64,000 nt of DNA from Balanoglossus misakiensis (Eukaryota; Hemichordata): contig CM082596.2 in the NCBI GenBank assembly GCA_040954595.2, positions 1,612,001 through 1,676,000 of the forward strand, given 5' to 3'. The position numbers and the translations under genes were made by a program. Of this stretch, positions 11,185 to 22,044 are shown piece by piece. The notes beneath the pieces are model-generated. The model made no database searches. It was given only the letters and a program-made list of their open reading frames with translations, and was not told the DNA's origin. How positions within the stretch are numbered: position 1 is the first letter of the stretch; every line of letters starts with the position of its first letter.

Positions 11185-12729
11185 TCGCCATCAAGCACAC
11201 AACACTGGACAGACAAGTGAACTAAAACAGACATACCGCAAAACTGTGTCTGTCAGTTGTAAACTTGATATGAACAACATCATGACTGTGCTCTATAAAC
11301 ACAACCAAAAAGTATCAAACAATTGCTACAAGTTCAACCACAAGTATGTCAACCATGCTGGGATTTACAATGCAACCATATGTTTTGCCCGAAAACAAAA
11401 CTGATGGAAAACACCAGTTTTATGTAAACTCAAACACTTAACGTTATTTTTATCTACTTTTCATGACAAACTGTAGTATTTGAAGTGCATTAGATGGTAT
11501 ATTATGATTTAAGGTTCAAATCTAATCCCCTTTCACGTAGATAGAGTGACTTGTGCTTCATTTATCTTATTGTAGTTGTTTCTTTTAAACTTTCATTTAC
11601 AGTGCTGTAGTAGTCTGCACGTCTCTAGGAATTGGTTCTAGATCTATTTATTCTTTTATTTCACCAGTTATGACAATGATTTTGATGTTATTCAAATCTC
11701 TGGGAGAAGCATAGCTCAACCATGGCATATACATTCTGATTTTGCCCACTAGGTTGGGTTATACACTGCAAAATAGTACTTCATTTTAAAAACATTCCAT
11801 GATACTTATGATTTATAGCGTAATCAAGTAAACTGGCTTGACAGTGAGAGCCACTGATGTTTGTTATTGCAAAGCATTTACTGCACTTTTTTATGTAGGT
11901 TAGTAACTTTTTTTATGAATTACTTGTATCACTTCATGTACACATCCTCCAGGCATACTTGTACATTCAGAGATTTCGAAAGATTATGTACATTCCAAAC
12001 ATCATAGTTTAATTTTTCAGAAGCCTGGAAGAATGTGACATGGTGCATATTACATAGAATAAAACATTTCAAATTTGTCATGGGAGTTTGGTGCATTGAA
12101 TTTATTGGATAACTCCATCAGTCCAACGATGACAAGTGGACTATGAAGTGGGTGTACTTTAGAATAGCCCATGTTATTTTTATGCTTTTTATGTCCTAAT
12201 AAAAGTTGGTCCCCATCTCTTACTAGTTACAAATAATTGCCTGTGTTAGTTTTTCGGCTTACACTATCACACCAATTTCTATGCAAGTTCTTAGCTGGGA
12301 AAACAGTGTAATAACGTCTGGACTTAGTAATGGATTTCGCTCCAAACAATCATGGCACGTTGCACTTGCAGGCACCGGGACAAATTTTGCGAAATCAGAG
12401 TCACTTTGAATCATGCGACTGTGGTTTGAATCTCTCTGCTTTCGCAACATTGATTCCGGTGCCTGTAGCTTCAATTTTAGTTCAAAATTCGCCATAATTA
12501 CTGGAAAAAAAAGATTAAAAACTTACATTGCGCTTCCCTTGTTCTTCTATGGAGGCATTATTATAATATCAGACGATGAGGGCGATGTTTTGCTGTAAGG
12601 TCATTTGAGGTCACCACATACATACGTGACCTTGCAGTGTCCTTACACCTCACTGGCATATATGATTTGTTGCGCTTACTGCGCGATATAATCTAGCTTT
12701 TCAAGCCTTTTGGTCTGCCGTCCTGTCCA
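11185..12729 (+). other. 3' UTR of the RING/NHL gene and spacer
   Basis: No convincing coding sequence. AATAAA signals at 12058-12063 and 12198-12203 suggest a 3' UTR of roughly 0.9-1.0 kb. Beyond that the sequence is unremarkable. Confidence 0.4.
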
Positions 12730-12737
12730 TATAAATA
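12730..12737 (+). promoter_or_regulatory. TATA-like element upstream of sulfotransferase
   Basis: TATAAATA lies about 190 bp before the sulfotransferase ATG, in the right orientation. A (CATT)n stretch at about 12891-12925 in the presumed leader separates it from the start codon. Function is inferred from sequence and position only. Confidence 0.3.
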
Positions 12738-12928
12738 AATCTATGCATTATCTGATGCTAAATATAGGTAGATCACGAGTTAAACGAAGCTAAGGTGACT
12801 AAGGCTCAGCCTTTGGAATCGTTATACAGCACACTGCACAGTGCGCAAACATCAGCCTCGACTTTTTAAAGCAAACTATTACATTCTTTTATTCATTCAT
12901 TTCGTCTCCCTTCATTCATTCATTCAAA

Positions 12929-13858
12929 ATGACGAACGAGTGGCCAGGATTCTTCTATGACGGGTGTTATTTCCTTGACTGTCTGTACCATATGGACACA
13001 GTGAAAAAACACAAGATGGAGGATTGGGACATCAGAAGTGACGACGTTGTCATAGCAACATTCCCCAAATCAGGGACGTATTGGATGATGAATGCAGTGA
13101 CAAAGTTGTTCGGAGATCTAAATTTATTGTTGCCGAAGACAAAGAGAGCAGTCCGTCTTGATCAGTTATGTGAGAGTTCAGAAAATAAACCTGGTGAATA
13201 TGGAGAACATACCAGGCTCTTGAAATCGACATTACATGAGATGCCCTCTCCAAGGTTATTTTACTGTCACCTGCCCTTCCGATTCTACCCAGCAGCGTGG
13301 AAAGAAGGACGCAAGAAATGCAAAGTTATATACATAACTAGAAACCCCAAAGATGTATGTGCATCTTTCTATTATAATATGAAGGATCTGACTTTGGTTG
13401 ACATGACATTGACCTGGGAAGATTGGGTCACTGCGTTTATGGAGGGTAAAGTTTGGTTTGGTCCCTGGTTTGATCATGTGATTGAATCAAGGCGTCTGGT
13501 CGAGCATTGCGGTCTACAAGACGATGTGCTGTATGTCAACTTTGAAGACATGAAGAAAGATTTGAAGTCTGTCTTGTCCCGAATTGCTGACTTTCTTGGG
13601 CGTCCAAAGTCCGATGAAGAACTTGAGGACGTGGTACAGGCCTGCAGTTTTGGTGCCATGAACAAAGATGATGATTTCTACCGACTTGTATCAGCGGCCG
13701 CAGACACACACTCATTTCAGGATGGTGCAAGGCATTTACGCAAAGGCAAAGTTGGTGATTGGAAGATGCATTTCACAGTCGCACAGAACGAAGCTTTTGA
13801 CCGTGAAATCACGACTAAAGCAGAGAAGTTTGGATTAAAACTGATGTATGAAATGTAG
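12929..13858 (+). CDS. Cytosolic sulfotransferase (SULT family), intronless
   Basis: A single open frame of 309 aa, the usual length for cytosolic SULTs. These enzymes transfer sulfate from PAPS to hydroxyl or amine groups of small molecules. Visible signatures are the 5'-phosphosulfate loop FPKSGTYW (45-52), the probable catalytic His at 114 (CHLPF), the 3'-phosphate-binding stretch ITRNPKDVCASFYY (Arg138 and Ser146) and the C-terminal RKGKVGDWKM (271-280). All catalytic positions look intact. There is no signal peptide or membrane anchor, so it is soluble. Vertebrate SULT genes have several coding exons, so the absence of introns here suggests retroposition or lineage-specific intron loss. 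The substrate cannot be predicted. A poly(A) signal follows the stop by 22 bp. Confidence 0.93.
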   Translation: MTNEWPGFFYDGCYFLDCLYHMDTVKKHKMEDWDIRSDDVVIATFPKSGTYWMMNAVTKLFGDLNLLLPKTKRAVRLDQLCESSENKPGEYGEHTRLLKSTLHEMPSPRLFYCHLPFRFYPAAWKEGRKKCKVIYITRNPKDVCASFYYNMKDLTLVDMTLTWEDWVTAFMEGKVWFGPWFDHVIESRRLVEHCGLQDDVLYVNFEDMKKDLKSVLSRIADFLGRPKSDEELEDVVQACSFGAMNKDDDFYRLVSAAADTHSFQDGARHLRKGKVGDWKMHFTVAQNEAFDREITTKAEKFGLKLMYEM

Positions 13859-13880
13859 CACTTCTTGTTCTCTTCTGTAC

Positions 13881-13931
13881 AATAAAGTTGTTGGGCAGAT
13901 GAGTCATATTTCTGTTGGCATAAACTTTATT
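13881..13931. terminator. Interlocked poly(A) signals of sulfotransferase and TAF5
   Basis: AATAAA at 13881-13886 serves the plus-strand sulfotransferase, and TTTATT at 13926-13931 (AATAAA on the minus strand) serves TAF5. With cleavage 10-30 bases past each signal the two 3' ends would abut or overlap slightly. Confidence 0.6.
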
Positions 13932-14128
13932 CATTATAAAAAAATATGTTCAGAAAAACACCATACCATGTATGTTGTCGACAAGATACAGATGAAGAAT
14001 CTGAATTTCAGACTGTGGCTGATTGCATGATATATTAATATTATAAATGACATCACTTGAGTAGAGCACTATTATTGCAGCTACTATGTAAGTCCTAAAA
14101 GAACAATATCCCAGGTACTGATCATGTG

Positions 14129-17100
14129 CTACGAGCAATATGCACCGGCTGCAAGGAGTAGATTCTTTCTGGTGAAATGTGTGTGGAGAACAGGAGTAGA
14201 CTTGGTCGGATAGGAGTCCAGTAAGTAATTGGTGTTTTCTGACCTGGAATCCAAACAAAGTGTGACATGGTAATGAACTATTGCAAGTTGCCAATGCTGT
14301 TCTGATGAACATGTATTCTGTAAACGATAAGCAACAAAATACAGCAGCAAACTTTATGTATGCATGCATATCATTTTACACAATCTGTTCACATTACTTA
14401 CAATGTGATGTGCGTGGAGTTGGTGATTTCTTCTGTGTCAACCTCACCGAATGCTTTATTCACGTCCCATAGTTTCACACAATTATCTATGCCACCTGCA
14501 ATTAAATGTAAATCAGATGAAGACATCAGTACTAAATTTCCAACTGGCTCAGCTTAGGCTAAACCCAGGGCCAGTTTGAGTTAGCGAATTGGGCCAGCAA
14601 TAGTCACATATATATAGCACACAAATACATACAAAATAGCACCAGCTAAATCAGGCTACACATAAAATAGTCAGACTCTCACCTGATGCCAGCACAGTTC
14701 CATCTCTGCTAAAAGAGAGTGCATAAACTGTGTCTGTGTGTCCTCTTAGTCTGCCAATCAGAGTGCCATGTCCGATATCCCATAATAGTATTGTCTTGTC
14801 TACCCCAGCTGTTGCAATGTGTTTTCCATCAGGGGAGAATGCTATTGAATGAATTGGTCCCTGTTGGCAAAAACGATGCATCATATCTTATCAAAAGTGG
14901 ACCCTTACTACACAAGGAAGTTAACATCTTAGGAAACACAGACCATCATTCAAGGTAGTTGTTGTATGAGAATAGAAAGTTCGCTTACTTTGTGTCCTGT
15001 AAGTACTCTAACACAGTTTCCAGAGGATACATCCCAAAGCCTGCATGTTCTATCACTTGAACCAGTTGCTATGTAATTAGAATTGGGATGAAATCTTGCA
15101 ACCTGGAAGGAGAAATTCATAACAGAATTGTACAATACACATACAAAGGGTATGTTTGGATTAGGGATCAATAACAGTAAACAAACTTTAAAATGTAAAT
15201 CAATTAAACTTACATCTACATCAGACAGATGTCCAGAAAATATCCTGAGAGGCTGGTGGTTTTCTGTTGCCCACAGTCTGGCCGTCCTGTCATGTCCGGC
15301 TGACACAAAATAATATCCATATGGCCTGAAAACACAGACAACAGGAATGTATTCATTGTTGAAATAATGTGGACTCTTTGGGCAATGATGGCACAACAGG
15401 CAACACTCCTATATTATGCAAATTCAAAGGCAGATAATCAGCATATACACTACTTACGCAAACTGTACATCCCAAACAGGATAGTTGTGGCCTTTATAAC
15501 ATACTAAATTGACATACATCTGTAAACTCCACAGCCGCACTTCAATGAAAAAAGGTACTGAAGTTAGTGTGTGTATGTATACAAAAATATAGTGTCGCTT
15601 TTTCAATGAAAAAAAAAGATTTAAAAAAATGTCTGAATGCTTCTAGGACTGCTCACCTGTTCCATCTTCTGAGCATGACAGGAGCATCGTTCTGTCTGGA
15701 CTGAAGCTAGTGGCATTGACTGGTCCGCCGTGACCAAGCAGAGTCCTGCTATCTGTGGCTGTCCTGTTAGGAAACAAATAACAATCATGTGATCATTTTT
15801 GACCTTGTTTACTATACATGTAGTCATTTGATAACTGTCCAAATCAGTCACATCACAGTCACAAGATGGCATCCCACCTATCATCCATGATTCTCTCCAA
15901 GACATCATCAGCATCTTTATCAATAGACATCAGATCATCTGCCTCTTTGACACAGCGTAGCTTCCTTGGTGTCAGTGGCCAGACACGGATTTGGGAATCT
16001 GCAAAGCCTACTGACATGAGACTTGAGTCTTCCGAGATTTCTACTGTTGAGACACTGTAAAAGACAATGTAGAAGGCTATTGGGTGTTGACATTGTAACA
16101 GACCAGCAAATGCAAACCCGGTGAATGTTTTGATGTGTAACAACAAAGGCACCAAATCTCAGAGAAAAACCAGATCAACTCACCCTTGATAAGCATTCAG
16201 GAATGTATAAAAACAAATCGATGGAAAATTATCGGGTCCAACTTTGACTCTCTTCATGGTTTCTCTCAAAGCTAATGCCTTCTCCATCTTGTCAATGTCT
16301 CGTCTGAAAATGAGAGGAAAAACAAGACAAGATACAATAGTTTGGTTATCACGAATTCACGAACATAGACCATTGACGATGATTAATATGTTGAATGCAT
16401 CCTGTAACCCACAATATAAAACAATCTTGGGACTGAATTATAATGCCCCCCATCTTTACAAAAGGCTCTCATAGAAGACACACACAGAAGTGTCCTTTAA
16501 AATGCAACATTGAAGAAGAGATCAACTCACAATTCTGGCAGTGGTATTCTGTTCTGTTGCGGAGCATTAGGATCTGGTTTATTCTTCTTCCCCATCTGAG
16601 AGTCTTTTTTCACTTTCTTTTTCTTTGGTTTGTCATCACCTTCTCCTAGATCATCATCTTCTTCAATTGGTAGATTGATATCAGGTTCTTTCAGTAACCC
16701 ATAAAATACCTTCGTTTTGTTGGCTGACAAAAAAATAAAATTCACGAGAAAACAGAATTATATACTGATAATTCATTTACACCGTTCATTAAAATTTCCA
16801 TCACTGATTAGAAGAGTTCTTACTCCTTACCTTCTCGTCTAGCTGCTCCAGTCATAGCACCAGCTGTGGCATCAATCTGTTGCTTACTTCTTGGCAAACC
16901 ATCAAAGACTGTCAAGAAAAAATGCATAGTGAGATCCTGCCTCAAAAGACACACAAATGACTTGATAGATACATTATTAGACTTTAACCCATTCCCCTGT
17001 ACATTGACTCAACTGAACCACCCACAGTAGGGTATGGTTAATGAAGTATACCTACCATCTATATAGAGATGTTCTTGAAGGATGTCTAGGAGAATGCTTT

Positions 17101-18524
17101 GCTGTTTGTCTTGTAAATGCCTTTTTAATAGTTGATAAGAATCTCTCGACATCTTGATTGTAAATTTACTCGACCTGTAAGTTGAGAGAAATTGACAGTG
17201 TTGAATTGTAGTTATGACCAAGTCTGTGGAAAACATTGAGAATTTGATTTTGACCGCTAACCAAGGGGGAACGTTCACATCACCTGAAATTTATCATGAG
17301 TTCATTGCTCTTCATGTGTTCTTTCTTGGTTACGGTGGATAACTTGACCAAATCATCCAGGTGGTACTCTTCTTGTATGCCATGGAACTTGCCAAAGAAA
17401 GACTGTGCTGTGAATGCCAAGAAAGACAAAGGTACATCATTACATGTATTCAAGGTATTCTGAGACTTTACTAACGTACTGACATGTAACAGGAAATGTT
17501 TTAAGTGGAAAACATAGGATTAATTACCTTCCTCTTCATGTTCATTATAAACCAACTCCAAGTACATATGTACAAATACCGGATACAGTATCTGAGCTAG
17601 CTCACTCTGTTGGCAGAAAACAATTTTAGAGCCAGTTACAGAGGTAAGAGACACTTGATAGTTTGTCAAATGACAAGATGCACTATTGACAGACATCCAA
17701 CATTTACAACTCCTGGTCATTCATCCTATGTTTTTTATACATACCTTGTATCTATCCAGTGCAGACTCTACGAACGAGATCACACTGTTGTAGTACTCTT
17801 CATATTTGGAGGGATCACCTTCACTGCAGGGGGTATAAAATAAGACACACAATAAAATATCTTAGGCTTGGTAAATGTGAGCAAATCAAACTGATTCATT
17901 AAGGTTTATGAAAGTATCAGTTGTGTGATTGGCTATGTTACAAAGATACCATAGACAGTAGAGGGGGGAAGACACCCTCTACTGTCTATGAAGATACTTG
18001 CAGATACAAATGTACTATGGATACCCATGTTAACTTTGCTAGATATATTATTTATGAAGTGACTGAAGGTACCTGGTATATGCAGATAATACAGATGACA
18101 CATCCTGTTCTGTGGCAGTTGGTTCATCTTCTGTGGCACTTATGTTGGCCTCCTGGCGCAGTAGAGCTTCTGTACCCTATTAGTATTAAAACAGAGATTC
18201 CTTACTTTGTAGGATCGCGCAAGCATATGCCACAACCAATGCACAGTATAATCTAGCCCCACAACCTCTCTACCGGGTTGCCAGGGCTTTTGAATTAGCC
18301 GCTGTATCATCTTGGGCGTCTGGTCCCGTTGTCGCCCTTTGCTTTCTTCAGCTCACCTTTAAATTGCTCTTCTTAAGAAACTGCAAAACAGCCATGAGAG
18401 TTTGTTTATCCATTGGTTTCGCATCACCACTACCCGTTTTATTGGCCGAGGCAGTATTAACTTCCATCTTCACCGGAGGTCCCTCCACAGATTTTTCGCC
18501 TTCAGTTTTCATGGTGTCCGCCAT
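14129..18524 (-). CDS. TAF5: TFIID subunit TAF5
   Basis: Seventeen exons on the minus strand: 18524-18357, 18176-18073, 17823-17745, 17606-17528, 17407-17284, 17174-17056, 16908-16831, 16723-16531, 16303-16184, 16054-15878, 15763-15657, 15539-15458, 15325-15214, 15102-14989, 14860-14683, 14495-14402 and 14243-14129. They sum to 680 aa (human about 800, with a longer N-terminus). A LisH motif lies near 40-72, then the TAF5 N-terminal domain ([20 protein letters not shown]), an acidic/lysine-rich linker (exon 8) and a WD40 propeller from about 355 to 650 with clear GH...WD repeats (for example [30 protein letters not shown]). The C-terminus [20 protein letters not shown] matches the family and proves the last exon. 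TAF5 scaffolds the TFIID core at promoters. All introns are GT-AG. Confidence 0.97.
17950..17990. repeat. Perfect 16-bp inverted repeat (hairpin) in TAF5 intron 2
   Basis: Left arm CATAGACAGTAGAGGG (17950-17965) and right arm CCCTCTACTGTCTATG (17975-17990) are exact reverse complements with a 9-bp purine-rich loop. The role is unknown; it may be a remnant of a small mobile element or a chance structure. Confidence 0.8.
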
Positions 18525-18747
18525 GTTGTTGTTCTTTCACCGGAAGTATCCTGAGCCTTTCGGGAACCTAACAGAATTGTGCGTTTTTTAACATACAAAT
18601 AGTTTAGTACAGTTTTGCAATATTATAAGCAATAGAACAATAAAAGTGCTATAAATTTTGCATAAAGAGTGAAAAGAAACCATTTCGCAGTATGGACTTC
18701 ACAGAGGTGTAGCAGGTCAGAACAGGGTCAACATACGGGAGATTGGT
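18525..18747. promoter_or_regulatory. Divergent promoter between TAF5 and RPL41
   Basis: The TAF5 ATG and the probable RPL41 transcription start are about 223 bp apart and point away from each other. CCGGAAGT at 18540-18547, 16 bp from the TAF5 ATG, is a consensus ETS/GABP site, common in housekeeping promoters. The RPL41 side starts with CTTTTTC at 18748, a 5'-TOP-like oligopyrimidine tract. Confidence 0.55.
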
Positions 18748-18893
18748 CTTTTTCATGTCGTCCATTTTGCTACAGTAAGTACGACTTTCATGGTGCTGAC
18801 AAAATCCGTGAAATCTTACGAATATGATCATCATCGGACACTTTTATTAACACAGTTCTTTTCTTTTGCCTTTAACAGCTTCCTGTGTTAAAC

Positions 18894-19503
18894 ATGAGGG
18901 CAAAGGTAAGTCGATAAAATAATTAAAACGTATGATCCATGGTAGCATCTTCAGCATGTTCGTTTCCCAGATAAACATACAGACCTCGGAAATTGACACG
19001 ATCCACTTTTTACGTGGCGTAAACTCGTTGCTAATAATTGAGGATAAGAAATCGCATGTCAACATTGCAATACCTCACTTAAATTATTCTCACTGTAACG
19101 TTAGAAGTATCAGATTTCTATCTGCATGCAATAGTTCACTTGTCAAGTGCGTGTGTCGCAGGTAGCAATGCATAGTAACAATACTTGTAAAAGCAAGTTG
19201 GGAGGGGTTCTCTTGATTTGGCATAAACAGTAGTACCATACACAACACTGACCTCTATGTATGTATGCTGATCAATTTCACTAATCATTTTCAACTGGTT
19301 TATTTCTTACAGTGGAGGAAGAAGCGTATGCGAAGGTGAGTTTGTCTCTATTTCATCCCTTACCTGGTTCCATTGCTTGCCCACAGATTGCAAGAGTTAA
19401 GTTCATCTTCATTGAAAGACTCAAAATTTGACAATTTGCCATCTTGTGTATTTCTTACAGACTGAAGCGCAAAAGGCGAAAGATGAGGGCAAGGTCGAAG
19501 TAG
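18894..19503 (+). CDS. RPL41: Ribosomal protein eL41
   Basis: Three tiny coding pieces, 18894-18905 (MRAK), 19313-19335 (WRKKRMRR, with the last codon split) and 19461-19503 (LKRKRRKMRARSK), join to the 25-residue eL41, one of the smallest known eukaryotic proteins, almost entirely Arg and Lys. It packs into the small ribosomal subunit near the intersubunit bridge. A non-coding first exon probably spans 18748-18774, beginning CTTTTTC, and splices to 18879, 15 bases before the ATG. Donors are GTAAGT, GTAAGT and GTGAGT; acceptors are pyrimidine-AG. The start is the only in-frame ATG in this exon and matches the family N-terminus exactly. Simple open-frame searches miss this gene because no exon exceeds 14 codons. 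Confidence 0.96.
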
Positions 19504-21418
19504 ACTGTCCCATCAACATGTGCACCCGCTCTTCATCACTGAAAGAAAACCTCTTCGGACAAAACTGTATGGAATGGTTGCAGGCTGATGGACCAATTGG
19601 ACATGGATCGTTCCCATAGGCAAAAAGTTGCAGACCATCAAGGATTATGGTCCTGGAGTGAAGATCACAAGTATTGCCCAATGTCGGTGGACTGTGGTGT
19701 GTGGAAGGCTGATTCAAGCTGTTTGACACCTGAAAAGCAACTGCAGAAGGCTGATTCAAGCTACTTCATGCAAGGACATCAAAAGGGCAACTGCAGAAGT
19801 CCATCCAATCGTGGAATAGATAAATTATCGTGACTTGTGGACATGACCAATGGGACTATTCTGTGCAATGTTCAGTCTCACCAGATGTTGACTGTTGCAT
19901 TCAAATATTGTTCTGAAATGTGAATTCTATCAGTGATGCATAGATGCTTCTTTATATTTTCCAGTTGAAGACTTTTTTCCATCTTTATGAAGAAAAGTGT
20001 ATGTGTAAATGGATTATTAAAAACACATTCGTGTGTGAAACCATACTTCTCTCTCAGTGCCTGTGTATTGTATAATGTGCAAGTGGTCCAGGTAATGGTT
20101 CGTACCTCAAGTCTTTGTTAGTGTGCTGATGCTCTCAGAAGACTCAACATCTCCATAGAGTCGGGCAACATGAAAAAGTTAACTATTTTACAATCATTAT
20201 TTTATTAGATCTAGTCCAATTCAGGTTCCATAAAAAAGATATCCACTACAACTACATAGTCACAGATTGTTCATTAAAATTAGATGGTGCAAACTCCACC
20301 ATAGATAGTTTACAAGTTGTCACAAAGACTTGTACTGAGAGTTGCATTTGGTTCACCCCAACAACACGCCTATACATTCAAACTTGACACACTAATTTGA
20401 AAGTTTCCTTGAACTGATGTTAAGTACACCATGATGCCTCCATTCTGTTAAGTTGTCATAATTAAACAGACATTGGTCTGGACTGAACTTGGAAGAGAAT
20501 CTGACCAGTCTGTCGCATCAAAAACAAGTCCTTCCACAAATTTTAACTTTGACCACAGAGGGCGCACATACTACCGGTAAGTAGACTTACCCACAATGCA
20601 ATGCAACATTCCTTAATCTGACCTATGACACACAATACTTCAAGCAAAAAGTATTATGTCGTTATTTCAAAAATAAACTATAAAAATAGTTTTTGATCAT
20701 GGAAGTATACTCAAAAAATAAATGCCAAATTACAGAGAAAAGTCAACTTGCCACTAAAATTTTACACACAAAAAAAAATATTCAAGTTATCCATCATGTA
20801 CAAATCTCATTCACTAGTAACAAACTGGTGGCAAATGTCATGTAAATAAAAACTGCAGGCAACCAAAACTTACTGAACACTGACAATTCAAAACCAGAAA
20901 AGGCCGTTTGGAAATAGCAAAACATCAAAATTATTGTACTCCCTGCTACAGTTTGATCATGAGAATTTGGGAGCAGGGAATATTTGGTGGGAAACAAATA
21001 TTGATGGGTTAATTGTCTCTTGAACCCAAAACTGCCAAAAAATTCACACAGAATCACCCATTGGCACAGTAATTGTAAATGGCACTGCGGGGCTGTCATG
21101 GTTACTTGGTACAGAAAATATTCATTTATATTTCCAATCATCTTCACTAGTTACCATGATAATTATTATAAAAATTTATAATGATATCAAAAATGATAAA
21201 TTTTATGCTACATAGAAATCACTTCTACCAGGCTTCCAGTCATAATATACACAGATTAAGCTACCCTGCTATATTCAAAAGAAATAAGTATTCCTCATCT
21301 CTTAGGCAAAAACTTATGAAAGACATGATTAACCAGCTTCAAAATCATTTGAAACATAACGATTATACAACAATTTGTCGGAGTTGCTGATTCCTATTTC
21401 TATGGAATCTTCAAAATC
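19504..21418. other. Convergent 3' UTRs of RPL41 and PP2D1
   Basis: No coding signal. ATTAAA at 20016-20021 on the plus strand would give RPL41 a 3' UTR of about 530 bp, long for a ribosomal protein gene. TTTATT at 20201-20206 (minus-strand AATAAA) would end the PP2D1 transcript with a 1.2-kb 3' UTR. A-rich sequence fills 20660-20790. Confidence 0.45.
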
Positions 21419-22013
21419 TTAGAACTTCAATTTACTGCCTGGGAGTAGGATAACCATGACTGTAATGTTGTCTTTAGATCCAGCTAACAATGCAGCGTGA
21501 ACAAGTTTCTCGCTCATTACCTTCGCATACTGACAATACATCTCTTGTTTGGACGGTGGTTCGGACATGCGTGACTGCATATACACTGAATGGATTTCAG
21601 TCACTGTGTCCACATCTGCTTCATGTCCATCATCGTCTTCGTCAACATCACGAGAACCGAATGACACCTGGCTGCCGACTTCTGTCTGTAAATCATCAGC
21701 TAATGGTTCACTTTCTCTACTATATCGGTTGCGGCGACTACTGCCACCTGAAAACAAGCTGGCACTGCGTGAAATCATGGAGGTTTCGTCAAATTCTACC
21801 AGCTGTCTGCTCTCCCCTCCAGTGCCTTCTTCTAACTGTTCAGTTGCGTTTTGATTTTTACTTGAACTACGTTCACCTTCACCATTCGAACCTTTCTCAT
21901 GTTCATTGTTCTCTTCTCTGTCAATCGCTTCTTTTTCTTCAATATTCTGATCTTCTTTCTTCACTTTCTCGCTGTTTTCCTTCCCCTCTCTTTGCTCCAT
22001 ATCCTCGTTTGCA

Positions 22014-22044
<31 letters not shown>

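Noticed and set aside
14281-14472. Alternative TAF5 end at the TAA overlapping 14398-14400
   Set aside because: The TAA is part of a GTAAGT donor; splicing to 14243 restores the conserved C-terminal sequence of the family.
16981-17042. TTAA-like fragment beginning TTTAACCCATT and ending GGTATGGTTAA
   Set aside because: It resembles the ends of the miniature element, but the interior does not match and the right end is too diverged to claim a copy.
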